Notes: a model not told the origin generated them from the letters alone. A stretch of DNA of 64,000 nucleotides from Secundilactobacillus kimchicus JCM 15530 (GCF_001433995.1 NZ_AZCX01000004.1:186001-250000), one strand, 5' to 3'. Positions 7,792 to 17,281 are shown, counted from the stretch's first letter. A program made the numbers and translations.

Positions 7792-7812
7792 TTAATTGGA
7801 GGACTTTAGTAA

Positions 7813-8325
7813 ATGGATAACGAAGAATTGCAAAACGACGCTAACGTTATCGGAGAAACTGCTCCCAAACCGGTAACCGAAGAAGTAGACGTTAAGCCTA
7901 TGCTTGATGTTACCAAAGAATCTTCCCTAAGAGAGGAAAAAAACGTTCCGACAGTTACTGATAAATTGCCCTCAATCAAACGTGCAAAGTTCGATGAAGT
8001 GTCAGTTGATGATAATTTCAACTTCGAATACGTGCTTAAAAATGGCAAGAAATTGTTAACGACGGTTGTTAAGCCTGGTCTACGAGTCAGTACCGAGCTT
8101 AGCGACAAAGAGGTTAAAATCTCAAGCGATGACAACGGTAATGATCTGGTGATACTCAATAAAATGGGTGTTTACTCATTCATTATGAAAGAAATCATTA
8201 AGGTAATTCAGGTGGACGACAAGCCAATGAATAAGGTTACATTTGATCATTTAACAGAGGTGGGCATGACGAAAGGTGAACTTGATGACTTTATGAATGT
8301 CATCAATACGTTTTATCTATCGTAG
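7813..8325 (+). CDS. Tail assembly chaperone, first protein
   Basis: 170 residues, acidic, between the tube gene and the tape measure gene, the fixed place of the first tail assembly chaperone (lambda gpG, PBSX XkdN role). It has a low-complexity acidic N-terminus (about 60 residues) and a compact C-terminal part ending FMNVINTFYLS. The second chaperone reading frame begins inside its end, in the +1 frame relative to it (equal to -2). A fused G-T product by frameshift between 8297 and 8325 is therefore possible. The chaperones coat the tape measure protein during tail assembly and are absent from the virion. Confidence 0.7.
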   Translation: MDNEELQNDANVIGETAPKPVTEEVDVKPMLDVTKESSLREEKNVPTVTDKLPSIKRAKFDEVSVDDNFNFEYVLKNGKKLLTTVVKPGLRVSTELSDKEVKISSDDNGNDLVILNKMGVYSFIMKEIIKVIQVDDKPMNKVTFDHLTEVGMTKGELDDFMNVINTFYLS

Positions 8326-8563
8326 TTCAATTTTTTTCAACAAACGACAGATAGAAAGCCTGTTTGAGCTTAATCCGGTGCTGGCGATGCGTTGGGCCAC
8401 TTATATTGCTGGGGCTTCTAACATTACGCCAGCAGAATTAGAGAACATGTCAGGCAATGAACTGAGCATTTTGCAGTATGCAACTGCTTTACGTACTAAA
8501 AATGAGCTGTATACGAAAGCAAATGCGATTGCCTTGGCCTTTGGTGGAAAGGAGGGAGACTGA
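8297..8563 (+). CDS. Tail assembly chaperone, second protein
   Basis: 88 residues counted from the ATG at 8297; the real upstream end is uncertain. It overlaps the first chaperone by 29 bases in the +1 frame and has no good ribosome site, so it may be made mainly as a frameshift fusion. The sequence contains LFELNPVLAMRWATYIAG and ELSILQYATALR, helical and typical of the second (T-type) domain. The stop TGA overlaps the ATG of the tape measure gene (TGATG), indicating coupled translation. Confidence 0.65.
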   Translation: MSSIRFIYRSSIFFNKRQIESLFELNPVLAMRWATYIAGASNITPAELENMSGNELSILQYATALRTKNELYTKANAIALAFGGKEGD

Positions 8564-11500
8564 TGCCCGAAATTGCCGGTGATGACATTGGTTATCGCAT
8601 CAGCGTTGATGGCCTTTCACAACTGGATGGCTTGCGTAATGTCATTAAAGACATTAAGAAACGTATGCCTGAGATGAGTAAGTCAATCAAAGCGGCCCAA
8701 GCTTCCGTCAAAGGATTAAATAGTGAAATTGCCCGGGGAAGCGGAAATAGGTTAGCCCAAGAACAACACGGATTTGACGGTGTAACTAGCAGTGTTAAAG
8801 ACACCGAGAGCGCCGTTAAACGTGCGACAAGGCAAACTGACGGATTAAAGCAATCAATGACGAGGGCAATCCATTCAGGAAACTTCAATAGTCAAATTTC
8901 TAGCATGCAACGGGTTACTCAAAGCGCGAAAAAAGCTTCAGATCAATACAAGAAGTTTTCTAGTGTTGGTGACAGGTTTACTAACGTTGGTCACAAAATG
9001 GCTTTAACCTCTTTCGCCTTAGGTGCAGCGTTTGTTAAGTCAGCTGATGATGCCGTCAAATTACAACATTCGTTTAGAGAAACCACCAACCTTTTAACGT
9101 ACGGTGGTGAAAAAGCCAGCGAAGCAACTCGCAACGTTGGTAAGATGCAGGACGACGCAAGCAAATATTCAGTTCGATATGGAGTCTCACAACGCAAGAT
9201 TGCGGATGGCTACCAAGAATTAGTTAAACGTGGTTACGATTCCAACCAAGCGTTAGGCGCCCAAAAATCATTACTGCAAGCGTCCATTGCATCAGGTGAT
9301 GATTATAGCGATGTCGTTCACAATGCCACTACCACGCTTGAATCCTTCGGTATGCGAGCCAAGACGACCAGCGGCATGATTAAAAATACCAAGACGGTCG
9401 TCAACCAAATGGCGTATGCGTCTGACCTGACTGCGACTGACTTTCAGTCCATGGGTAAAGCTATGGAGTACGTCGGGGCAACGGCTCATTTGAGCGGCAT
9501 CACGCTACACGAAACTGCTAGCTCTATTGGTATCTTGTCTAACAACGGATTGGAAGCTGATAAGGCCGGGACCGGACTACGTAAGGCCCTCGTATCTCTG
9601 CAGAGCCCTGGTAAAGCGGCAATTCAGGCTATGAAGGACATTGGGGTATCCACAAAGGATTTTGTAAAGTCAAATGGCGATATGAAATCAATGACTGATA
9701 TTTTCGGTATTCTGAACCAGCATACGAAAGATTTAGGCAAAAGCGAAAAGGGCGCTATTTTCCATAACCTGTTTGGTACGACTGGTCAGCAAGCCGGCAC
9801 GATCATGGCTGAAAACGTCAAACAACTTAAGAGCTTAGATAAACAGGTTCAAAAATCTACTAACATGGACTATGTTGGTAAGTTGTCTCAAAAGAATATG
9901 GGGTCAGCACAAAGTCAGATCAATATTTTTAAGCAGTCTTTGAATGGATTAGGAATTTCTTTTGCCACAACAGTGTTGCCCAACGTCAACAAATTCCTAT
10001 TTGCAGTTGATAAATTGCTATTCAAGATTAACGATATGCCTAAATCGCAAAAGAAAATTGTGACTTGGGGGATTGTGGCCGTTGGTGCTATAGCACCAGT
10101 CTCAATGGCAATCGGTGGCTTAGTAAAATCTTTTGGTGCTTTGAAAGCAGCAGTCTCGTTTTTAGGTGACACGAAACTGTTGTCTGTGCTTGGAAAACTA
10201 GAGAAGGCCACAGGGGTTAAGAACGTGCCTAAGCATAAAGGTGTCCGGGGGAGTGCCATTTTAAGTGGCACGTCCTTGCCTAAATTGCCTAAGCGATACC
10301 GTGGCAGGCATCGTACCCCGACCCGATTATCTAAATTTAATTCAGGTGTTAAGAGTCTACCTATGACACTGTGGTCAGATGCTAAGACGATTACTAAAGG
10401 TGGCTTCAGCAAAGGTAAATCACTCCTTGGTAAGATACCAGGAGCAACTCGCGTTGGCAAACTTACTTCGGGTGGGTTTAAATTAGCCGGGAAAGTTGCT
10501 TCTAAGGTTCCAATCCTTGATATTGCCATGGCTGGTACTAACTTGATTGGCATGAATCAGCACAATGCTGGTAAGAAAGTTGGCGCCACAGCGGGTATGC
10601 TTGGTGGTGGTGCTCTTGGGTCACTACTAGGGCCAGTGGGTGGTATCGCCGGTGCAGTGATTGGGCAGATGCTGGGAAGCAAACTCGGTTCGACAATCCA
10701 AAAGACGATCCCTAAGAAAATGCAAAAAACCATCACTGGTTCCTTGAAAGGCATCGGTAAGACTATAGACAAGTTGATTAAACCAATTAAGAGAACGTTT
10801 AGTTCAATTGGCAAAACTTTTCTTAAATCCTTCAGTGGCGTTGGCAAGGCTTGGAATAAATATGTTGTGAAGCCACTTTCTGGTAAAAATGGCAGCGGTG
10901 CAATTAAAGATTCCATGAAACTTATTAAGTCGGTGGTCAGTGTTTCAATGAAAGCTGCCGGATTTGCATTTAAGATTTTTGGTACAGCCGTTAAAACAGC
11001 TATTAAAGTTGTGGGTCATGTACTTTCGGGTTTAATTAAAACAGTAAGTGGGGTTGTTTCGCTAATTTCTGATATTTTCCACGGCCGATGGAAAAATATT
11101 TGGCAAGATGCGAAGCAAATTTTTACAGGGATCTTTGGCACCATTGGTGACGTCTTCAAAGATATTATCAGCGGAATCTGGGATACTTTGAAAACTTTTG
11201 GGAAATCTATTGGTAGTTTTGTTTCACACCCAATTAAGACGATCAAAGGCTGGTTTGGTGGCGGCGATGATAAAGGCAAGAAGCATGCCACCGGAACTAC
11301 TCACTTGCCTAATCTCGGTCCCGGTGTCCGTCGTGATGAACATGCCATTGTCAACGATGGCGGCGGACGCGAGCTAATGGTTTATCCTAACGGTCAAGCT
11401 GAACTTCCTAAGGGACATAATGTCCACAAGTTTATTCCTAAAGGCACTAACATTTTTAATGCTAAGGATACAAAGACGCTTCTTGGTCCGGTTCATCATG

Positions 11501-13704
11501 CAGCCGGAACTGCTAAGCTTAAAAAAGTCAAAAATAAGGGTACAGTAGTTGATTTTGATGCTTACGGTAAGTCATCCAAGAAGTCGTTGAAGTCGCTTAA
11601 AACGCTGCAAAAAGGGTCTAAGAAGCAATGGAATTCGATTGCTAAAGATACCGACAAGCATACCGGTATAATTCACAAGAGCACAGTGAAGGATTTTGAC
11701 ACTATGCAAAAGAATTCATTGACACAGCTGGTTCAGATGAAACAGGGTAGTCAGGCTCAAATGAATCAGATGCACAAAGGTATGAACGCTGTCACTCAAG
11801 ATATGGTTACCGACTTCTACAAAATTTTTGGAAAACTGGATAACTATACGCACAAAGCGATGGCCGCTGCTATCAAGCAACTTAATATCGGCATTAGTGG
11901 TATTAATAGCACTTTCTCTCAATTTGGTGGCAATACGCGTATATTAAAGCCAATCAGTTACGCAAAAGGCTCTAATGGACGTATACCAACAGATCAAATT
12001 GCGATTTTAAATGATGCCCAAACGGGGCCACGCCAAGAGGCTATCGTCCATAACAACGGCACAGTATCATTAGCTCACGGACAAAACGCCGTACACCATT
12101 TGAAGAAGGGTGAACAAGTCTTAAATGGCCGTCAGACCCAAGAATTTATCGGCCGTGGCGGGATTGTTAGGTATGCTAAAGGTTCTGGGGTATCTAATGA
12201 TACGTTAGAAAAATTAGTTGAGAACAGTCAGAAAAATATACCGGCTTCGTGGCAGAAGGCCTATGCTAGCCATGTACAACCATCAGGATCGAGACTGTCA
12301 CAAGAGGTAACCACATCTGGTCGAGGAGCTGCAAGTAAGATTGGTATTCCTTGGATTACGGCTGCCTGGTCTGTTTTGAGTGACATCATCGGTAGTGGTG
12401 GAGGAACTCGAAAAGCATTTTTAGAGTATGCTGAAAAGCACTTCGCTGGTAAACCTTATGTTATGGGTGGTACGGGGCCTAGTGTGTATGACTGTTCCGG
12501 TATGGTTATGACTGCTTTGAAACACTTTGGTATTGATGCAGGTCGGACAACTACTGCCATGCAAGCCAGTTCATCGTTAGAACGATTAGGTAGGAGCTAT
12601 CACTTAGGAAAGCCAGGTGATCTTTACCTATTCGGTCATGGTAATGGGGCAGCTGGCCACGTTGGTATTCTAAAAAATCCGCGAACTGGCGCAATGTTTA
12701 ATGAAACACCGCCTCGAGCACGAGTTACCAGCATTAACGATGTAACTTCTGTTTCTCACGATGGCGTCTATCGAGTTAAAGGGCTTCATGATCAAGAGAA
12801 GCACGTAACTAAAGCCAATCCTAAGCTCAAAAAGCTTTTTAAGCATCAACTGGGAAAGAAAGCTATTAGTTCATTAGAGGATCGTTTTGCTGATAATGAT
12901 TTAGGTTCGATTGGTGGTCAGCCAATTGGCGATTATGAATCACTCATTCGCAAAGCAGCTAAGGCTATGCACGCAACTATTCCAGGTGGCAAGTGGATGA
13001 GTTACATGTTGAAGATGATTCAGAACGAATCTGGTGGACGCGCCGGCGTCACAGGAGTTAATGACGGCGATGGCACCGGTTCCGCAATGGGTCTGTTGCA
13101 ATATAAACGTGGGACCTTTAACGCTTATGCTGTTAAGGGTCATAAAAACATCTTGTCAGCCTGGGACCAATTGTTAGCCTTTTTCAATAATAGCCATTAT
13201 AAAACTGATATTGGAGTTGGCTATAACGGCAAGGTTGGTGAATGGCGTGGGCAAGCTTCAGGGCCTTCGGGACACCGACGGTTTGCTAATGGCGGTTGGG
13301 CTCAAAGCGGAGCAGTCAACGTGTTTGGCGAAGCGGGTCAGAATGAAGTGGCAATTAATACCAGTCGGCCAAGCGCGGACCCATTATTGATGGAAGCTAT
13401 TTCGGATCGCGGCAAAAAGAGTCGTAGTGGCGTGTTTGCACAATTCAAGGATTTCTTGAAGATGCGTAAGCAAGCTGCTGAAATTAAGCAATCGCAGATT
13501 AAATTTAATGAAATGCGACAATCGGTCACTCAGCCAAAGACTAAAACGACGATTCGTCCGATTATTAAATTTGAACCCAAGATTATTGTTCAAAATCCGG
13601 CTAATGCCGATGAGGCAAAACGTGGTGCTCAAGCAGGAGTTAAAGCTAGTTATGCTGACTTTAAGGCCTTCATGGACAGTTACGTTGAAGCTTCAATGGC
13701 ATGA
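8563..13704 (+). CDS. Phage tape measure protein with NlpC/P60 and transglycosylase-like domains
   Basis: 1713 residues. An N-terminal coiled coil (about 20-150) is followed by a TP901-type tape-measure core (about 155-420, including GLEADKAGTGLRKAL), a hydrophobic helix near 500-530, and a Gly/Ala-rich helix block near 670-705. Long amphipathic helices and Lys-rich repeats run to about 1240. At about 1290-1400 is an NlpC/P60 peptidase: C1311 in YDCSG and H1366 in AGHVGI. At about 1470-1590 is a lytic-transglycosylase-like domain with E1489 in QNESGG and SAMGLLQYKRGTF. The protein sets tail length, and the two domains likely open peptidoglycan during DNA entry. The C-terminal motif VFGEAGQNEVAIN recurs earlier in related form at about 925 and 1160. 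Confidence 0.92.
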   Translation: MPEIAGDDIGYRISVDGLSQLDGLRNVIKDIKKRMPEMSKSIKAAQASVKGLNSEIARGSGNRLAQEQHGFDGVTSSVKDTESAVKRATRQTDGLKQSMTRAIHSGNFNSQISSMQRVTQSAKKASDQYKKFSSVGDRFTNVGHKMALTSFALGAAFVKSADDAVKLQHSFRETTNLLTYGGEKASEATRNVGKMQDDASKYSVRYGVSQRKIADGYQELVKRGYDSNQALGAQKSLLQASIASGDDYSDVVHNATTTLESFGMRAKTTSGMIKNTKTVVNQMAYASDLTATDFQSMGKAMEYVGATAHLSGITLHETASSIGILSNNGLEADKAGTGLRKALVSLQSPGKAAIQAMKDIGVSTKDFVKSNGDMKSMTDIFGILNQHTKDLGKSEKGAIFHNLFGTTGQQAGTIMAENVKQLKSLDKQVQKSTNMDYVGKLSQKNMGSAQSQINIFKQSLNGLGISFATTVLPNVNKFLFAVDKLLFKINDMPKSQKKIVTWGIVAVGAIAPVSMAIGGLVKSFGALKAAVSFLGDTKLLSVLGKLEKATGVKNVPKHKGVRGSAILSGTSLPKLPKRYRGRHRTPTRLSKFNSGVKSLPMTLWSDAKTITKGGFSKGKSLLGKIPGATRVGKLTSGGFKLAGKVASKVPILDIAMAGTNLIGMNQHNAGKKVGATAGMLGGGALGSLLGPVGGIAGAVIGQMLGSKLGSTIQKTIPKKMQKTITGSLKGIGKTIDKLIKPIKRTFSSIGKTFLKSFSGVGKAWNKYVVKPLSGKNGSGAIKDSMKLIKSVVSVSMKAAGFAFKIFGTAVKTAIKVVGHVLSGLIKTVSGVVSLISDIFHGRWKNIWQDAKQIFTGIFGTIGDVFKDIISGIWDTLKTFGKSIGSFVSHPIKTIKGWFGGGDDKGKKHATGTTHLPNLGPGVRRDEHAIVNDGGGRELMVYPNGQAELPKGHNVHKFIPKGTNIFNAKDTKTLLGPVHHAAGTAKLKKVKNKGTVVDFDAYGKSSKKSLKSLKTLQKGSKKQWNSIAKDTDKHTGIIHKSTVKDFDTMQKNSLTQLVQMKQGSQAQMNQMHKGMNAVTQDMVTDFYKIFGKLDNYTHKAMAAAIKQLNIGISGINSTFSQFGGNTRILKPISYAKGSNGRIPTDQIAILNDAQTGPRQEAIVHNNGTVSLAHGQNAVHHLKKGEQVLNGRQTQEFIGRGGIVRYAKGSGVSNDTLEKLVENSQKNIPASWQKAYASHVQPSGSRLSQEVTTSGRGAASKIGIPWITAAWSVLSDIIGSGGGTRKAFLEYAEKHFAGKPYVMGGTGPSVYDCSGMVMTALKHFGIDAGRTTTAMQASSSLERLGRSYHLGKPGDLYLFGHGNGAAGHVGILKNPRTGAMFNETPPRARVTSINDVTSVSHDGVYRVKGLHDQEKHVTKANPKLKKLFKHQLGKKAISSLEDRFADNDLGSIGGQPIGDYESLIRKAAKAMHATIPGGKWMSYMLKMIQNESGGRAGVTGVNDGDGTGSAMGLLQYKRGTFNAYAVKGHKNILSAWDQLLAFFNNSHYKTDIGVGYNGKVGEWRGQASGPSGHRRFANGGWAQSGAVNVFGEAGQNEVAINTSRPSADPLLMEAISDRGKKSRSGVFAQFKDFLKMRKQAAEIKQSQIKFNEMRQSVTQPKTKTTIRPIIKFEPKIIVQNPANADEAKRGAQAGVKASYADFKAFMDSYVEASMA

Positions 13705-13713
13705 CCAAATTAA

Positions 13714-13735
13714 GGCCCTCTTTGGAGGGCCTTTT
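13714..13735 (+). terminator. Intrinsic terminator after tape measure gene
   Basis: Perfect 7-bp stem GGCCCTC/GAGGGCC with a TTTG loop, followed by TTTT, nine bases after the tape measure stop. It separates the tape measure gene from the baseplate genes. Confidence 0.8.
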
Positions 13736-13766
13736 ACATATTAAGATATAGAAAGGAGCGATGACT

Positions 13767-14765
13767 GTGTCTAAAGCACAATACGAAAAAGCGCTTAAAA
13801 CAGCCCTGAATTATTACAATAAATTCAAAAACATATACAATGCAGATTCAAAACTCAAAGATCAGTTAGCCGAAAAGTATCAACATGCAACGGTAGCTGA
13901 AAAAGAAAAACTGCGCAAGCAAATTTTTGCAGTGCAGCAGGCGATGTTTATTGCTAGTGGCAACATGAGTAAATACAAAGCTAAATATTCGGCTGCCAAA
14001 AAGAAGCTGGCTCCATATAAAGCACAAGAAAGCAAACGTAAAAAGACCATTAAAAATAAAGAACAGTCTTTGAACAATGCTAAAAAGGAGAAGCCGGGGT
14101 ATTGGGCTGCTGGCCGTCCACTGATTATGCCGAAGCACCCAGGGACAACCCACAGCTACGTCTATATTGATAACAGCACTGAAACCGAATCTAGCTCAAC
14201 CAGTATGACGTCAAATAGTATTTCGCCGGGGCAGTACGTTAACCACTATACGCAGATGGAACCCACCCAACATCAAATTGATGGCAAATTAGGCGGATCG
14301 TTAAAATCCATGGACCCCGATTCTGGCATTGCAGGCTTAAAAAAGCAATATGACATGTTAAAGCGGTGGTCTGAGAATGGTACCGAAGTTGAGGTGTTAC
14401 ATGGGCAACGGCCAACGAAGAGTGCGGTATTAACCGCAGTGTCGGCCAACTTTGATGCTCCTCGAGACAATGCAGTTTCAGTGTCAGTAACCTATCAGGA
14501 CACGAAGTGGGCTAAAAGTGCCACGACTAAAACTTCCAAATCGGGTAGTAATGGGAAAAAGTCAAAAAATAAAACAGATTCCAACCCTAAAAAGAAGGGT
14601 GACAAGTCAAAAAAAGGGAAAGGCCCACACTATACCAAAATCCAAAAAGGACAAGGTTACTGGTTCTTTCACAAAAAATACGGTACCGCCGTTGCCACAC
14701 TCATGGCGTGGAATGGCTGGCCAGAAGGAAAGCTACCGGTGGGCAAGCGAATTCGCGTGAAATAG
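13767..14765 (+). CDS. Baseplate LysM protein (XkdP/gp53-like) with N-terminal coiled coil
   Basis: 332 residues from the GTG at 13767, which lies eight bases after AGGAG; the ATG at 13761 is only two bases from it. Residues 1-110 form a Lys-rich coiled coil, not usual in XkdP. A middle domain (about 165-245) contains LKRWSENGTEVEVL and SVSVTYQDTKWA, the baseplate-hub-binding part. After a Ser/Lys linker the C-terminus is a LysM domain: YTKIQKGQGYWFFHKKYGTA to LPVGKRIRVK. It is expected at the tail tip, joining hub and tube and touching the cell wall. It is followed at once by the plug and hub genes. Confidence 0.8.
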   Translation: MSKAQYEKALKTALNYYNKFKNIYNADSKLKDQLAEKYQHATVAEKEKLRKQIFAVQQAMFIASGNMSKYKAKYSAAKKKLAPYKAQESKRKKTIKNKEQSLNNAKKEKPGYWAAGRPLIMPKHPGTTHSYVYIDNSTETESSSTSMTSNSISPGQYVNHYTQMEPTQHQIDGKLGGSLKSMDPDSGIAGLKKQYDMLKRWSENGTEVEVLHGQRPTKSAVLTAVSANFDAPRDNAVSVSVTYQDTKWAKSATTKTSKSGSNGKKSKNKTDSNPKKKGDKSKKGKGPHYTKIQKGQGYWFFHKKYGTAVATLMAWNGWPEGKLPVGKRIRVK

Positions 14766-14775
14766 GTGATGATAT

Positions 14776-15258
14776 ATGTATCTTGATACGATTCAGTTTA
14801 ATAAAAATAACCTGCCACAAACATTCCCTCTACCGTTAAGTGGTATGGAATATGAAGCTACCGTGGATTATAACAGTGAGAATGATCGGTTCTATTTCTC
14901 GTTAGTCGATGAAGATGGTGAAGATTTAGTGACCCGCGAACGACTAGTAGCTCAAGAAACGCTGTTTGCTGATCTACATGATGCGGCCCTACCAAGCGAG
15001 ACGCTGACGTTAATTGATGAAACTGGCCAGACTCACGAGGTTAATCTGGCGACAATTAATGATTCCATTTTTATTTCGATTGATAATCGATTTACTGGTG
15101 AGATGGACCCGAATAATCACAGTAGTGGTTACTTTAATCCTGACGGTGACGACGCCAACATGGACTTTAGCGTTGAGGAGACTTTTGAAGATGCCGATAA
15201 TGACACTGATGATAGTATCGATGATGATTCGGAGTTACAGGAAGGTGGGGGTGAATAA
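14776..15258 (+). CDS. Baseplate plug protein (DUF6983-like)
   Basis: 160 residues. The N-terminal 90 residues form a small beta protein with the pattern FPLPLSGMEYEATVDYNSEN and FYFSLVDEDGE, matching baseplate plug-type proteins encoded between XkdP and XkdQ homologues. The C-terminal 50 residues are almost wholly Asp/Glu/Asn, a strongly acidic tail that may pair with the very basic Lys-rich hub protein encoded next. The stop codon overlaps the next ATG (TAATG). Confidence 0.65.
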   Translation: MYLDTIQFNKNNLPQTFPLPLSGMEYEATVDYNSENDRFYFSLVDEDGEDLVTRERLVAQETLFADLHDAALPSETLTLIDETGQTHEVNLATINDSIFISIDNRFTGEMDPNNHSSGYFNPDGDDANMDFSVEETFEDADNDTDDSIDDDSELQEGGGE

Positions 15259-16559
15259 TGTATTTTGTTCACCGCTATGCTCGTGTTTATGTGCAATGGA
15301 AAGGCCACCAAGTTGAGTTTTTATCCTGGGACAAGGCACCAAATAATCGGGCACTAGAATTTACGCTACCGTTTACGACGGGGGTTAATCCTGATGTTAA
15401 TTCGCTAACGATGTATAACTTAACCGACAAAGAGTTTGGGTACTTTCTGCAAGGCCGCACAATTATCGTCACGGCAGGGTTTTATAATGCCGATGCTTCG
15501 GCGAAAAATGGTGGCATTGTGGCTAAAGGGACCATCAAGTCTTCAACACCGATTGCTTTAGATGGCACTGATCGGACGATCCAGGTAAACTTTAACAGTT
15601 TCCCAGATATTTCTGCTGACACGATCAAAGTTAAAAAGGTAAAGAAAGTCAAAGTAGGGATTAAGAACGATCGAAAGTCGGCAAGTGGGAAGACGATGAC
15701 GGACTATATCTCAGAATATAACCGCAAAAAGCAAGCTGAAATTGATAAGTGGATTCGCGACAACCCCAACGCAACGTCACATGAACGAGCTTTAAAAAGA
15801 AAAGCATTGAATAGTCAAAAGAAAACTCACTCAGCCAAAATCCGCAAAAAGTACGCCAAGACGAAGAAAACTAAAATTGCTAAATCTAAAATGGTCAAGC
15901 AAGTATCGTATGTAAATTTGCATTACAAGGCGGGTACCAAAGCCTTAACTATTATTCGCGACGTTGCTAAACGAGCTAAGGTTCCTCTCGGTACAGTTAA
16001 ACTTAACTACAACCATAAGTTTGCCAACGGTTATACGGTTGGGGGCAAGCCGATTAATGCTATTAAAAAGATTGCTGATAGTGCCAATACCCCAGTCTTT
16101 ATTGAAGGCGGAAAATTGTATGTCCAAGAAATGACAACAGGTCAAAAGGCCAGTTTGCATTTAACTCCAGAAACGGGTTTGATTAGTCACCCAACGCCTA
16201 GTGATGACGGCGAATACAGTGGTCAGAAGTATGAAACTCAAAGTTTAATGCGTAAAGAAATTCACGTGGGCGCACTCGTTTACATTAACGATGGTATTAA
16301 AAATTATGGTAAGTGCGTGGTGTTAAGCGGCCAACGTGAATACACTACAACCACTAGTACCGTGACTTTCCAATTTGTGCCATATGCCGCTTATCAAAAG
16401 GCACAGGCCGAAAGTCTTAAAAAGGCCAAACAGATGGCAAATGAGGAAAAAGCTAAAGCAGATTTAAAGGCCAAAAATAAACGTGTTAAGGACAAGGCGG
16501 CGCGAGGAACAGTTAAGAACAAGCGAACTAAGCGTCACAAGAAAGGAAGAAAGAAATGA
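15258..16559 (+). CDS. Baseplate hub protein (XkdQ/gp27-like)
   Basis: 433 residues. It opens with a beta domain (VYVQWKGHQVEFLSWDKAPN), followed by the late-control-protein-like part containing TKALTIIRDVAKRAKVPLGT and the GGKPINAIKKIADSANTPVF block seen in XkdQ proteins. Two Lys-rich insertions, at about 120-220 and the last 50 residues, are unusually basic and may contact the acidic plug tail or DNA. The hub trimer joins the tail tube to the central spike. The ATGA overlap with the next gene suggests coupling. Confidence 0.8.
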   Translation: MYFVHRYARVYVQWKGHQVEFLSWDKAPNNRALEFTLPFTTGVNPDVNSLTMYNLTDKEFGYFLQGRTIIVTAGFYNADASAKNGGIVAKGTIKSSTPIALDGTDRTIQVNFNSFPDISADTIKVKKVKKVKVGIKNDRKSASGKTMTDYISEYNRKKQAEIDKWIRDNPNATSHERALKRKALNSQKKTHSAKIRKKYAKTKKTKIAKSKMVKQVSYVNLHYKAGTKALTIIRDVAKRAKVPLGTVKLNYNHKFANGYTVGGKPINAIKKIADSANTPVFIEGGKLYVQEMTTGQKASLHLTPETGLISHPTPSDDGEYSGQKYETQSLMRKEIHVGALVYINDGIKNYGKCVVLSGQREYTTTTSTVTFQFVPYAAYQKAQAESLKKAKQMANEEKAKADLKAKNKRVKDKAARGTVKNKRTKRHKKGRKK

Positions 16560-16924
16560 AGACGGGTGAGAATTCCTTAGTTGCGTTGATCGATTCACGC
16601 ATCAGTCAATCGGTGAGCGGTCTAAAAACGCTATTTGTTGGGCGAGTCATTAAAACAAAGCCACTGACTGTTCAACCAGCTACAATGACAGTAGAAGGCA
16701 AAAAAAGAACACCTGTGAGTGACTGCTATCAACTAGACTTTGGGTTTTATGTACCGGGAAAAAGCGAGGGTGGCCATACTCGGGAATTAAAGATTGGTGA
16801 TGATGTCCTGGTCGGTGTGATCGCCGATAGTTTAGAACATTACAAGAAGGGCCAAACACTTCGTGAAGATAGGAATCGTATGAATAGTGTTGATTCGAGT
16901 ATCGTATTAGGAGTGATTAAATGA
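16556..16924 (+). CDS. Baseplate protein XkdR-like (DUF2577)
   Basis: 122 residues with a four-base ATGA overlap with the hub gene. It carries the DUF2577 pattern: an N-terminal helix LVALIDSRISQSVSGL, a strand pair around GRVIKTKPLTVQPA, a KKRTPVSDCYQLDFG stretch, then LKIGDDVLVGVIADS and a C-terminal SSIVLGVIK strand. It is an OB-like baseplate component between hub and gp25. The gene is followed by an untranslated 350-base gap before the gp25 gene, an unusual break in this module. Confidence 0.75.
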   Translation: MKTGENSLVALIDSRISQSVSGLKTLFVGRVIKTKPLTVQPATMTVEGKKRTPVSDCYQLDFGFYVPGKSEGGHTRELKIGDDVLVGVIADSLEHYKKGQTLREDRNRMNSVDSSIVLGVIK

Positions 16925-17281
16925 GCAATATATGTAATTTAGAAAGATTTTAAGGTATCTTAATGTAAAAGCAATAAAAAAATGATACCTAAACGTGATT
17001 CCTGCTATATCAGTATTTGTAATCGTTCTAAATGACTTAAAATTTAATTATTCACGTGCTAGTCGCGTGTTTGCCTGTTTTCATGTGTTTACATTAAGAA
17101 TAAGATGCTGTAGTATCTATTTTTGGTATAAATCGGGGGATTTATACCAAACCGTTCCCACTCGGTAGCATTGCTGATGGAGGTCGGTTATTGGGGTGTA
17201 TGGGAGAAGTTCCACGTATATAGTACAGAAGGGCATTGACTTATTGTCGGTGCCCTTTTGATTTTGATTGGAGAAATTGAT
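16925..17281 (+). other. Structured non-coding stretch inside the baseplate operon
   Basis: No convincing gene is present. The stretch is AT-rich. It contains a GGTATC...GATACC inverted pair (about 16954-16990), a perfect 13-bp hairpin with a GGGG loop (arms 17122-17134 and 17139-17151, opening TTTGGTATAAATC), and an intrinsic terminator at 17228-17256. A small RNA starting near 17120 and ending at the terminator (about 135 bases) is possible. An ATG at about 17178 gives only 20 codons and lacks a ribosome site. Confidence 0.5.
17228..17256 (+). terminator. Intrinsic terminator before gp25 gene
   Basis: GGGCA...TGCCC stem with inner GAC/GTC pairs, followed by TTTTGATTTT. It lies 26 bases upstream of the gp25-like gene and would end any RNA made from the preceding gap. 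Confidence 0.65.

Noticed and set aside
16925-17281. Self-splicing group I or II intron
   Set aside because: It lies between, not within, complete genes and is too short; no intron core or domain V-like motif was recognised.
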